Positions 1 through 5,080 are shown, counted from the stretch's first letter. The stretch: DNA of 10,201 nt from Candidatus Iainarchaeum sp. (GCA_021161465.1 JAGHAM010000013.1:1-10201); one strand, 5' to 3'. The notes: generated from the sequence alone by a model not told the origin. Numbers and translations: made by a program.

Positions 1-145
1 CTCTAAAATTTAAATAGCTTGCTACAGTTTTGCAGGATGGGCTTGCAGGGTTTTCTGCTCAACCACTGCTACTGTCCCGAAACATTGAACCAGTCATAGC
101 TCATAGTGGTGTGTATGATTCTATGGAAATTATGGGTTAGCGAGT

Positions 146-234
146 CAAGCAGGGGTATAAAACAGGCAGGTCAAACAACCCAAACTAGCCAAGCAGGGGT
201 ATAAACAACCCAAACAAGCCAAGCAGGGGTTATA
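146..234. repeat. Three degenerate direct-repeat copies, ~30-bp period
   Basis: The motif CAAGCAGGGGTATA occurs at 146-159 and 190-203, and with one inserted T at 220-234. The companion motif AAACAACCCAAAC occurs at 173-185 and 203-215. The last two copies are exactly 30 bp apart. The first interval is 44 bp, as if 14 bp were inserted in one unit. There is no spacer diversity of the CRISPR kind; it looks like a short tandem duplication in the downstream flank of the tRNA gene. Confidence 0.7.
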
Positions 235-249
235 GGGGGTGCATCCCCC
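235..249 (-). terminator. G5/C5 hairpin just 3' of tRNA-Ala
   Basis: Five G at 235-239 and five C at 245-249 form a short stable stem with a 5-nt loop, beginning four bases beyond the discriminator base of the tRNA (minus-strand direction). It could be a terminator or a 3'-processing landmark for the pre-tRNA. There is no long U-tract behind it, so the terminator role is tentative. Confidence 0.3.
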
Positions 250-267
250 ATAGTGGACTCGCCGGGA

Positions 268-334
268 GTCTCCACCCATTCCAAAGGAGAAGGGTTTATA
301 AGAGAGGAGGGAATGCGTCCCTCCTCCTTCTTAT
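268..334 (-). other. Non-canonical tRNA intron in the T-loop (59/60)
   Basis: A 67-nt insertion separates UUCAAA of the T-loop from U60 and the 3' T-stem CCCGG. Exact ends are ambiguous by a base or two, because four A straddle the 5' site. A relaxed bulge-helix-bulge can be drawn: helix UUCA/UGGA, 5' bulge AAA, and a 4-nt 3' bulge GACU next to the T-stem. Most of the 5' half of the intron folds on itself in a long purine/pyrimidine hairpin (about 299-334; GAGGAGGGA against UCCCUCCUC). Introns at non-canonical tRNA positions are known in archaea whose EndA has relaxed specificity. That this archaeon has such an enzyme is inference. Confidence 0.82.
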
Positions 335-356
335 TTTGAACCCGGGACCTCTGCCG

Positions 357-417
357 TTCTCGAGCCGTGCGCTTGAGCGAAGTGAAACGCACAAAGCGCC
401 AGCCGATTTTGCGGCTG
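357..417 (-). other. Canonical tRNA intron, position 37/38
   Basis: The intron is 61 nt and its ends fit a full bulge-helix-bulge. The outer helix is CUGCC/GGCAG and the central 4-bp helix is UUCG/CGAG. The two 3-nt bulges are CAC and AAC, and the inner helix is AGCCG/CGGCU. Cleavage after the second base of each bulge gives exactly the intron stated and restores a 7-nt anticodon loop. This is the standard substrate of archaeal splicing endonuclease EndA. Confidence 0.9.
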
Positions 418-477
418 TGCGAAGGCAGCACTCTTCCAGCTGAGCTACGAGCCCACCGATTATTATTGCGTTTTTTG

Positions 478-486
478 TATTAATAT
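478..486 (-). promoter_or_regulatory. TATA box for tRNA-Ala
   Basis: TATTAATAT on the minus-strand side of the intergenic gap is centred about 28 bp upstream of the tRNA 5' end, the normal archaeal spacing. A TGTTAACA palindrome (486-493) abuts its upstream edge. Confidence 0.5.
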
Positions 487-562
487 GTTAACACACACAT
501 TATGCGACTCTTGAATTAGTAACTTTTTTATTCTAGCAGCTCGTAGTTGCAGTGGTGATTTG

Positions 563-1000
563 ATGCGCGTAGGAATAGTGGAGGTCCTTGGGGCCGAGGA
601 GGTTAACAATATCCTTGAGTCAGAGTTTGAAAAGGAAGTTTCCACGATTGAGATAAAAAGGCAGGTTGTGCCTACCATAGATGATACTGCCCTTGGGGCG
701 CGCATATTGTTTGAGGACTCTGACTGCGATATTGTGGTGGTTGGTTACGCTCTGGAGGGTGATGAGAAGTTGTCTAGGGCTTTCCAGGAAAGTGTGCTCT
801 ACGCGCAGTATGAGATGAAGAAGCATATTTTCAGGGTTATAGTTCCTTACGATAGGGATGTAGGTGAATACACGAAGGCTGCTGCAAAGGAGATAATAAG
901 GTATTTTTACAAACCACATGAGTTGCAGAGTGAGCGCTCATCTATGAGTGAACCAGAAAAGGAAGGGACAAGCTTTAACCCGTTTGCATTGTTTGACTAG
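563..1000 (+). CDS. ribC: Archaeal riboflavin synthase family protein
   Basis: This 145-aa protein has the fold and order of the archaeal riboflavin synthase family (Methanocaldococcus MJ1184 type, related to lumazine synthase). Features are the N-terminal strand VGIV (residues 3-6), a VP turn near residue 33, CDIVVVG in the middle, a helical segment, a KKHIFRVIVPYD strand and a C-terminal YKPHEL motif. That enzyme dismutates two 6,7-dimethyl-8-ribityllumazine molecules to riboflavin. From memory of the family, the early TTFAR segment and a conserved His before the long helix are not evident (QES where HEAS is usual), so it may be divergent or a paralogue. ATG 563 is preferred over the adjacent TTG 560, with GGTGAT 5 nt upstream. 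cutA follows after 8 nt. Confidence 0.62.
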   Translation: MRVGIVEVLGAEEVNNILESEFEKEVSTIEIKRQVVPTIDDTALGARILFEDSDCDIVVVGYALEGDEKLSRAFQESVLYAQYEMKKHIFRVIVPYDRDVGEYTKAAAKEIIRYFYKPHELQSERSSMSEPEKEGTSFNPFALFD

Positions 1001-1008
1001 GTGGTATC

Positions 1009-1314
1009 ATGACAGGTATGATAATTGTTTTCGTAACAGTACCGAACACAACCTTTGCAAGGTTTCTTGGAAAGAAGCTCCTGCACGAAGGTTTAGCTAA
1101 GTGCGTTAATACCATTCCAGTGGTTTCCTCGTTTATTGAGAATGGGAGTCAGGAGGAACGTAGCGAACAACTACTGATTATCAAGACTGTTGAATCCAAT
1201 TTCACGTCAATTGAGAAAAGAGTTAAGCAGCTTCATCCATACAAGGTGCCGGAGATAATTGCCATCTCCGTAGTCAAGGGTTCGAAGGATTATCTAAACT
1301 GGGTTAAGTCCTAG
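1009..1314 (+). CDS. cutA: CutA family divalent-cation tolerance protein
   Basis: This 101-aa protein of typical CutA length would form the PII-like ferredoxin-fold trimer of the cytoplasm. Family marks are the N-terminal strand IIVFVTVPN (5-13), CVN at 32-34, an EE pair at 49-50, IIKT at 57-60, HPYKVPEII at 76-84 and YLNW at 95-98. CutA is linked to copper and other divalent-cation tolerance, but its biochemical role is not settled. The aromatic/Trp-containing segment usual after the CVN strand is replaced here by SSFIENG. It lies 8 nt behind the riboflavin-synthase-family gene and is probably cotranscribed. Its 3' end overlaps a possible 27-aa minus-strand ORF. Confidence 0.88.
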   Translation: MTGMIIVFVTVPNTTFARFLGKKLLHEGLAKCVNTIPVVSSFIENGSQEERSEQLLIIKTVESNFTSIEKRVKQLHPYKVPEIIAISVVKGSKDYLNWVKS

Positions 1315-1377
1315 CAACAGGACGCGCATTAGCACCCCCGCTACTATAGCAATAACCAAACCATACTCTGTATCCAT
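1294..1377 (-). CDS. Possible 27-aa single-span membrane peptide
   Basis: A short frame encodes a peptide with an acidic N-terminus (MDTEYG), then about 17 hydrophobic residues (LVIAIVAGVLMRVLLLGL) interrupted by one Arg. ATG 1377 lies 11 nt after the stop of the 98-aa gene, and TGAGG overlapping that stop could serve as its ribosome-binding site. It overlaps the 3' end of cutA by 21 bp in convergent orientation. I do not recognise a family. A hydrophobic frame this short can arise by chance, so the call rests on operon position, RBS-like sequence and composition. Confidence 0.35.
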   Translation of the reverse strand: MDTEYGLVIAIVAGVLMRVLLLGLNPV

Positions 1378-1388
1378 TTCTTTAATCC

Positions 1389-1685
1389 TCACTTTTCGTT
1401 GATTGGTTCTCTGTTTATTACCTTTGTCTCGCTCACATCTTCGTCCATTGTCCAATATTTGAATCCATCAACAATAAAGTAGTGGAAGTCTTTTTTGAAA
1501 AATTTCTTCTTGAAGCCTTTCTCTCGTATAAATTCTGCAAATTCTTTAAACATATACCTATCCTTTGGCTCAACGTCTTTGAAGACTAGGTATTCGTGAG
1601 GAAATGTCTTTGCATAAGTCTTGGCAAATCTAAAATTCTTGTCATACCTTTTTAAGAAATCCTGTATTTCCACCAACGTTGCCAT
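1389..1685 (-). CDS. Uncharacterised conserved 98-aa protein
   Basis: This basic, aromatic-rich protein of 98 aa matches a pattern I associate with small uncharacterised proteins. It has RFAKTYAKTFPHEY at 19-32, then a helix (MFKEFAEFIREKGF, 45-58), a Lys/Phe stretch, and GFKYWTM (74-80) followed by TKVINRE. No catalytic function can be assigned, and there is no signal peptide or membrane span. ATG 1685 was chosen because it falls 5 nt after the RNase HII stop. A longer frame reaches back to 1796, but only by running inside rnhB. There is no clear Shine-Dalgarno sequence, so translation is probably coupled to rnhB. Confidence 0.75.
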   Translation of the reverse strand: MATLVEIQDFLKRYDKNFRFAKTYAKTFPHEYLVFKDVEPKDRYMFKEFAEFIREKGFKKKFFKKDFHYFIVDGFKYWTMDEDVSETKVINREPINEK

Positions 1686-1690
1686 ATATA

Positions 1691-2347
1691 TCAATAATCT
1701 AAGATTGATTTCTGATACTCCTTGTTGAAGAATTCCTGGGCAGTTATCCATGTTTTTCTCACGCAGGATGGGAATTTTCTGTCCTCGGAGAAGCACTTTT
1801 CAAGAAACGCTTTAGTTAGCGGGTCGTGTGGGTAGCCGGTTCCTAGTGGGCCATACATATTTTCAAGCTTCCTTACGGATGAGTCCCTCTGGACCTTTGC
1901 AATTATCGAGGCCGCGCTCACTATGGGATAATTCACATCGGCTTTGTGCTCCAGAACAGCCTTTACCTCTGGCCCAAGGTATTTCTGGAGCCTGCGCAGG
2001 AATCTGGCTGGTTCGACATCAGGACAGTCAATGATTAGTTTGTCTGGCTTCTCGTCGAACGATAAAACCAGCTCAGCAACCTTTTTTGCCTCAATTTCAT
2101 TAAGGCTCATAGTTGCTCTCAGAAAGTCTATCTCACTTGCTGGAATCTCAACAGTCCTTACCTCTTTGGCTTTCTTCATAACTTTTTCCGCAAGTTTCTC
2201 TCTAGAGTTTGGGGACAGCATCTTTGAATCCTTGCATCCCATTTGAGAATAGGTTATGCTTGAGTGCTCAGTGTCTAAGACGCCAGCTATCACCATTGGC
2301 CCTATAACAGGGCCCCTACCTGCTTCATCAATTCCAAGGATTAGCAC
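1691..2347 (-). CDS. rnhB: Ribonuclease HII
   Basis: The enzyme cleaves RNA in RNA-DNA hybrids and at single ribonucleotides embedded in DNA. With the GTG start the protein is 218 aa, normal for archaeal RNase HII. The metal-binding residues are in place: D7 and E8 in GIDEAGRG, D107 in IIDCPD, and D137 in HKADVNYPIVSAASIIAK. GTGYPHDPLT (169-178) is the conserved substrate-contacting loop. GTG 2347 was chosen because GGAGTGA sits just upstream across the preceding stop and because archaeal homologues begin close to GIDEAGRG. The frame upstream of this point lies inside the neighbouring gene. It is the second gene of a tight minus-strand cluster. Confidence 0.95.
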   Translation of the reverse strand: MLILGIDEAGRGPVIGPMVIAGVLDTEHSSITYSQMGCKDSKMLSPNSREKLAEKVMKKAKEVRTVEIPASEIDFLRATMSLNEIEAKKVAELVLSFDEKPDKLIIDCPDVEPARFLRRLQKYLGPEVKAVLEHKADVNYPIVSAASIIAKVQRDSSVRKLENMYGPLGTGYPHDPLTKAFLEKCFSEDRKFPSCVRKTWITAQEFFNKEYQKSILDY

Positions 2348-2351
2348 AATT

Positions 2352-2660
2352 TCACTCCAGTACCCTTTCCAGCTTTTCAACGAATTCCTTTGTCAGCTTC
2401 CCTTTCTCAAGGCCGAATGTAACCTCTGTTGGATTGACAGCTATGTGAAATACCTCTTCATGCCCCCGGAATAGTTTTAAGATATTCTCATCCCCTATTT
2501 CTTTGAACCTATCCCTTGGTATGACAACTGCAAACCTATTCCGAGTGGGTTTGAGTAACCCCTTACGGCCAAGCTCAAATTTGACAGCTGTGCCTATCTC
2601 ACCATGCTTTATGATAGTAGCGCCCTTAATCTTCCTAAGTCTTTCAAGTGGTTTTTCCAT
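2352..2660 (-). CDS. Unrecognised 102-aa protein upstream of rnhB
   Basis: I do not recognise this family. The protein is small, charged and soluble-looking. It has a basic N-terminal helix (PLERLRKIKG), an alternating hydrophobic segment (TAVKFELGRKGLL), FAVVIPRDRF near residues 43-52, and a C-terminal helix (KEFVEKLERVLE). There are no cysteines or signal peptide. It is the first gene of the minus-strand cluster and stops 4 nt before the GTG of rnhB, so the two are almost certainly cotranscribed. The TATA-like box at 2681-2690 is centred 25 bp from the ATG, which suggests leaderless translation. The context hints at a nucleic-acid-related role, but nothing in the sequence proves it. Confidence 0.75.
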   Translation of the reverse strand: MEKPLERLRKIKGATIIKHGEIGTAVKFELGRKGLLKPTRNRFAVVIPRDRFKEIGDENILKLFRGHEEVFHIAVNPTEVTFGLEKGKLTKEFVEKLERVLE

Positions 2661-2680
2661 AAATGGCTTTAGGGACTAGC

Positions 2681-2690
2681 TAAATTTAAG
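2681..2690 (-). promoter_or_regulatory. TATA box of the 102-aa gene / rnhB cluster
   Basis: CTTAAATTTA on the minus strand is centred 25 bp upstream of ATG 2660, predicting a leaderless transcript for the whole 2660-1294 cluster. Confidence 0.5.
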
Positions 2691-2710
2691 GTTTTAGGTA
2701 AGCGTATTGC

Positions 2711-2719
2711 TTTTAAATA
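2711..2719 (+). promoter_or_regulatory. TATA box of the eL33 gene
   Basis: TTTTAAATA on the plus strand predicts a start of transcription near 2738-2740 and a short leader. A GTGAT ribosome-binding sequence (2749-2753) lies 4 nt before ATG 2758. This box and the divergent one at 2681-2690 share the gap between the two genes. Confidence 0.5.
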
Positions 2720-2757
2720 GTAAATCCCATAATACACCTTCACTGAGAGTGATTTAC

Positions 2758-3201
2758 ATGGAAGGCGTTGTGATAAATTATAGGAGAGGAAGACAAACTG
2801 TACACCCAAACCAAGCAATATTGGAATTTCCTGATGAATCCCATCCAGGCTCATTAGTTGGAAAGAGAGTTTTCTGGAAGAGCCCTGCTGGGAAGAAGAT
2901 TTATGGTGTTATAACCGCACTTCATGGAAGGAGGGGTGCTGTAAGGGCGAGGTTTGTTAAGGGTCTACCTGGTCAGGCAATAGGTGACAGAATCTTCCTG
3001 GTTGGAACTAAAGAGGGTAAGCCAAAGAACAAGCCAAAGCTGCTCAAGAAAAAGCCAGCCAAGAAAGAAGCCAAACCAGTTAAGAAGGCTGAGCCGGTTA
3101 GTAAGAAAGTCAAGAAACCAGCTAAAAAGACCTCCACTGCCAAGCCAAAGAAGGCTGCCAAAGCGAAACCTAAAAAACCTAAAGGAAAGCCTTCCAAATA
3201 G
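2758..3201 (+). CDS. rpl35ae: Ribosomal protein eL33 (L35Ae) with basic tail
   Basis: This is a large-subunit ribosomal protein. Residues 1 to about 83 match archaeal L35Ae: EGVVINYRRG, HPNQAILEF, LVGKRVFWKSPAGKKIYG, and HGRRGAVRARFVKGLPGQAIG before the last strand. The family usually stops there, at about 85-90 aa. This copy continues to 147 aa with a low-complexity tail (about 84-147) made almost only of Lys, Pro and Ala with repeated KKPAKK/PKKA-type units. It resembles histone H1-like or other nucleic-acid-binding tails. ATG 2758 fits the family start, whereas the frame upstream crosses the promoter. The last 23 bp overlap the surface-protein gene on the other strand. Confidence 0.93.
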   Translation: MEGVVINYRRGRQTVHPNQAILEFPDESHPGSLVGKRVFWKSPAGKKIYGVITALHGRRGAVRARFVKGLPGQAIGDRIFLVGTKEGKPKNKPKLLKKKPAKKEAKPVKKAEPVSKKVKKPAKKTSTAKPKKAAKAKPKKPKGKPSK

Positions 3202-4888
3202 CAAGAAGGACCAGGACAATACCAACTATAATGACTATCAGCAAGAGCTCATCCTGCCCTGTTGATAACAGTTGTTCTTCTTTTTCACAGTGGCTGAAGC
3301 TGAAATCCTTAGTCGCGCTGACATAGCCGGGCTCCATGGCTGTCAATTTTACAGAGTGGTTTCCTGTATCTGCAAACGTGAATTTTGCCTCATAGTGCCC
3401 TGTTTCTGCGTTGCGCTTCAGCTTAAGGTCATGAGAAAACCCAGAGGGCGTTGTGATGATGGCTCTTACATTAACACCAGCAACTACATCATCTGCCTGA
3501 TCCAGGACATCAACTTGGACAGTTATACTCTTTTCAGTTATGTTTTCATCTTGGACTGGGAAAACAGGGACAATGTGTAGCTGGTTTGGGCTTACTGTGA
3601 ATGAGCTCGTGTTGGTTACACCTACATTCTTCCAATCCGCAGCTATGGTAAGGTCATAGTTGCCTTCCTCCAGTGGCCCTATCTCAGCATAGTATTCGCC
3701 GTTTTTCTGGTAATCTAGCACAACATTTTCGGACCCTGCACTGGCTGTTACCTTAGCGTCTGATATGGGTGTGTGTTCTTCGTCGTCTTCAAGTAGCTGA
3801 ACACTTAGTCCAATTGTTTCATTGATGGGAAAGATTTCATTCGCCTTTGGTGATTTTATCTTCATGCATATGCCCTGCGCGCATCCCATATCTGCTGGCA
3901 ACACCACAGCTTCCTTACCTACTTTTATTGGTGGAAAGTGGAGGGATGCATTCTCATAACCCTTCAGGTGAGTTTCTAAAAATATCTCATACCAGCCCCT
4001 TTCATTAAGCAGCAATGGGGCTGAGTAGCTAGGATTGGATATATCATCGTCGAATGCTAGTTTTATGTTCTTGGTCTCTGATGGGGTTATGACTTTGGCT
4101 TCAACATCAGCATCTGAGCGTCTCAGCTTGCCACCAGTTGAGATGTCAATTAGCTGCACTTCTATCTTAGTTTTTGAGCCAAGCTCGAATTTGCTTGATG
4201 CTGGCGAGATTCTAACTATGTTAAGGAGTTTATTACCGGGTATGAAGGTGCCGTTCACCTCACCAGTGATTGTAAATTCCACATCAGTAGATACTGTCTG
4301 GCTACCCTTGCTTGCTGTTAGCTCCATCCTGTAAAAGCCTGCAGTCAGGTTGGTGCTTTGCCTGTAATAATTCCTGCCTTCTGGCACGTTCAGTTCGGAC
4401 AGCTTTGAGCCGTTGCTGTAGATGGTTGCAGTTACCTTGACATCATGAATGAACACACCACCAGCATCTACACTGAGCTTTATCTCCGGTGAATAAGCAT
4501 AGGTGATATTCCTTGGTGATGTCAGGATGATAGACATTTTTGACGAGTTGACTTCGAACGTGGTCGTGTTTGACTGCTGGGTTATACCACCATCGTTGTC
4601 GAACTTAACAGTTGCTTTGACTTCATACTCACCTGCAGTCTCGATTGTGAATGAGGAAGCATATACCTCACCTTCCTCTGTGGCATCCTTAGTTTGGAGT
4701 ACGACATTACCTCTCTTTAGCTCAAAGCTGACAGAGGAGATGTTCCCCAAATCAGTGTGATTTGAAACCTCTATTTTGATGGGTATCTCGCCGTAAGAGT
4801 ATGTTGTGTTTGAGGGTTCTATGAACGTTATATTCAGGGCCATTGATGTGGCGGTTAACAAAATCAAGAAGGCAATTATTTTTCTCAT
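3179..4888 (-). CDS. Membrane-anchored surface protein, Ig-like repeats
   Basis: This 569-aa protein looks exported. It has a signal peptide at 1-17 (MRKIIAFLILLTATSMA), a long beta-rich ectodomain with many N-x-S/T sequons, then a C-terminal span (about 548-566) and a short Lys-containing tail. The ectodomain reads as about five tandem units of roughly 100 aa. They open at about 22, 124, 228, 346 and 440, each with a proline and then a spaced strand such as SYGEIPIKIEV or ELGSKTKIEVQL. Units tend to end with G-x-Y/H-x-(V/L) edge strands (AGEYEVKAT, TGNHSVKLT). This is typical of Ig/FN3-like bacterial and archaeal surface domains. Cys pairs C336/C341 are close in sequence and C534 lies just before the anchor. 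Ligand and role are unknown. The TATA box 27 bp from ATG 4888 suggests a leaderless mRNA. Confidence 0.85.
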   Translation of the reverse strand: MRKIIAFLILLTATSMALNITFIEPSNTTYSYGEIPIKIEVSNHTDLGNISSVSFELKRGNVVLQTKDATEEGEVYASSFTIETAGEYEVKATVKFDNDGGITQQSNTTTFEVNSSKMSIILTSPRNITYAYSPEIKLSVDAGGVFIHDVKVTATIYSNGSKLSELNVPEGRNYYRQSTNLTAGFYRMELTASKGSQTVSTDVEFTITGEVNGTFIPGNKLLNIVRISPASSKFELGSKTKIEVQLIDISTGGKLRRSDADVEAKVITPSETKNIKLAFDDDISNPSYSAPLLLNERGWYEIFLETHLKGYENASLHFPPIKVGKEAVVLPADMGCAQGICMKIKSPKANEIFPINETIGLSVQLLEDDEEHTPISDAKVTASAGSENVVLDYQKNGEYYAEIGPLEEGNYDLTIAADWKNVGVTNTSSFTVSPNQLHIVPVFPVQDENITEKSITVQVDVLDQADDVVAGVNVRAIITTPSGFSHDLKLKRNAETGHYEAKFTFADTGNHSVKLTAMEPGYVSATKDFSFSHCEKEEQLLSTGQDELLLIVIIVGIVLVLLAIWKAFL

Positions 4889-4910
4889 ACTTTTAATTAA
4901 CAATGCACGA

Positions 4911-4920
4911 CTATTTAAAT
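4911..4920 (-). promoter_or_regulatory. TATA box of the surface-protein gene
   Basis: ATTTAAATAG on the minus strand is centred 27 bp before ATG 4888. It predicts transcription starting at or next to the start codon. Confidence 0.55.
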
Positions 4921-4937
4921 TTTTGCAGCTTTGTCTG

Positions 4938-4955
4938 GGTTAACACATGTTAACC
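4938..4955. promoter_or_regulatory. Inverted repeat, candidate operator
   Basis: GGTTAAC and GTTAACC form a perfect 7-bp inverted repeat around ACAT. It lies about 18 bp upstream of the TATA box of the surface-protein gene. A dimeric regulator could bind there. Its position, upstream of where TBP/TFB would sit, would suit activation rather than blocking. No cognate regulator is visible in the window. Confidence 0.4.
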
Positions 4956-5080
4956 TACAATGTGCCATATCTTATTGGCTATTTACTAGGGTGGTGATTT
5001 GAATGTTCTAAAACAAACTATGAAAATTATCTGATATATGCTCTAGTCTCTGGTTATGTATGGCTCTTAGTTGCAGAAGA

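Larger units (their letters stand above)
1..253. other. Gene-poor left edge, 3' flank of tRNA-Ala
   Basis: I see no convincing protein gene here. A TATA-like AT-rich stretch lies at about 8-15, and a short plus-strand open frame follows (18-140, about 40 codons) with no good start or ribosome-binding site. The part nearest the tRNA holds a degenerate direct repeat (146-234) and a G5/C5 hairpin (235-249). A non-coding RNA in 20-140 cannot be excluded, but I see no diagnostic box motif. Confidence 0.4.
254..454 (-). tRNA. tRNA-Ala (anticodon CGC), two introns
   Basis: Read on the minus strand, three exons (454-418, 356-335, 267-254) join into a 73-nt cloverleaf that decodes GCG. The acceptor arms GGGCUCG and CGAGUCC pair fully and include G3-U70, the alanine identity wobble pair. 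The D-stem is GCUC/GAGU with GG in the loop. The anticodon stem is CUGCC/GGCAG with loop UUCGCAC, the T-stem is CCGGG/CCCGG, and the discriminator is A at 254. CCA is not encoded and must be added. The canonical intron follows A37. A second insertion splits the T-loop after UUCAAA, between positions 59 and 60. Without removing both, neither the anticodon arm nor the T-arm and acceptor can form. A TATA-like box at 478-486 sits about 28 bp upstream. Confidence 0.93.

Noticed and set aside
18-140. Plus-strand frame of about 40 codons after a TATA-like box
   Set aside because: There is no ATG near its beginning, no ribosome-binding site and no recognisable motif.
146-234. Short CRISPR array
   Set aside because: The repeats are degenerate and tandem with no distinct unique spacers, and no cas gene is nearby.
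171-431. 86-codon minus-strand frame
   Set aside because: It runs straight through the tRNA-Ala exons, both introns and the repeats; its repeated PAWLVWVV ending is the 30-bp repeat in translation.
1686-1796. Longer N-terminus for the 98-aa protein
   Set aside because: The extra 37 codons lie inside the 3' end of rnhB in another frame and show no protein-like conservation signal. The ATG 5 nt after the rnhB stop is better placed.
2348-2380. Longer rnhB starting at ATG 2380
   Set aside because: The added 11 codons overlap the upstream gene, while GTG 2347 has a ribosome-binding site and fits the family N-terminus.
2965-3265. Antisense and alternate-frame ORFs over the eL33 tail
   Set aside because: The low-complexity AAG/CCA-rich tail lacks stops in several frames. 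The frames are hydrophobic or Arg/Ser-rich by composition only.
4993-5033. C/D-box guide RNA
   Set aside because: A CTGA box is present, but the upstream element (GTGATTT) does not match the C box and the span is too short for paired guides.
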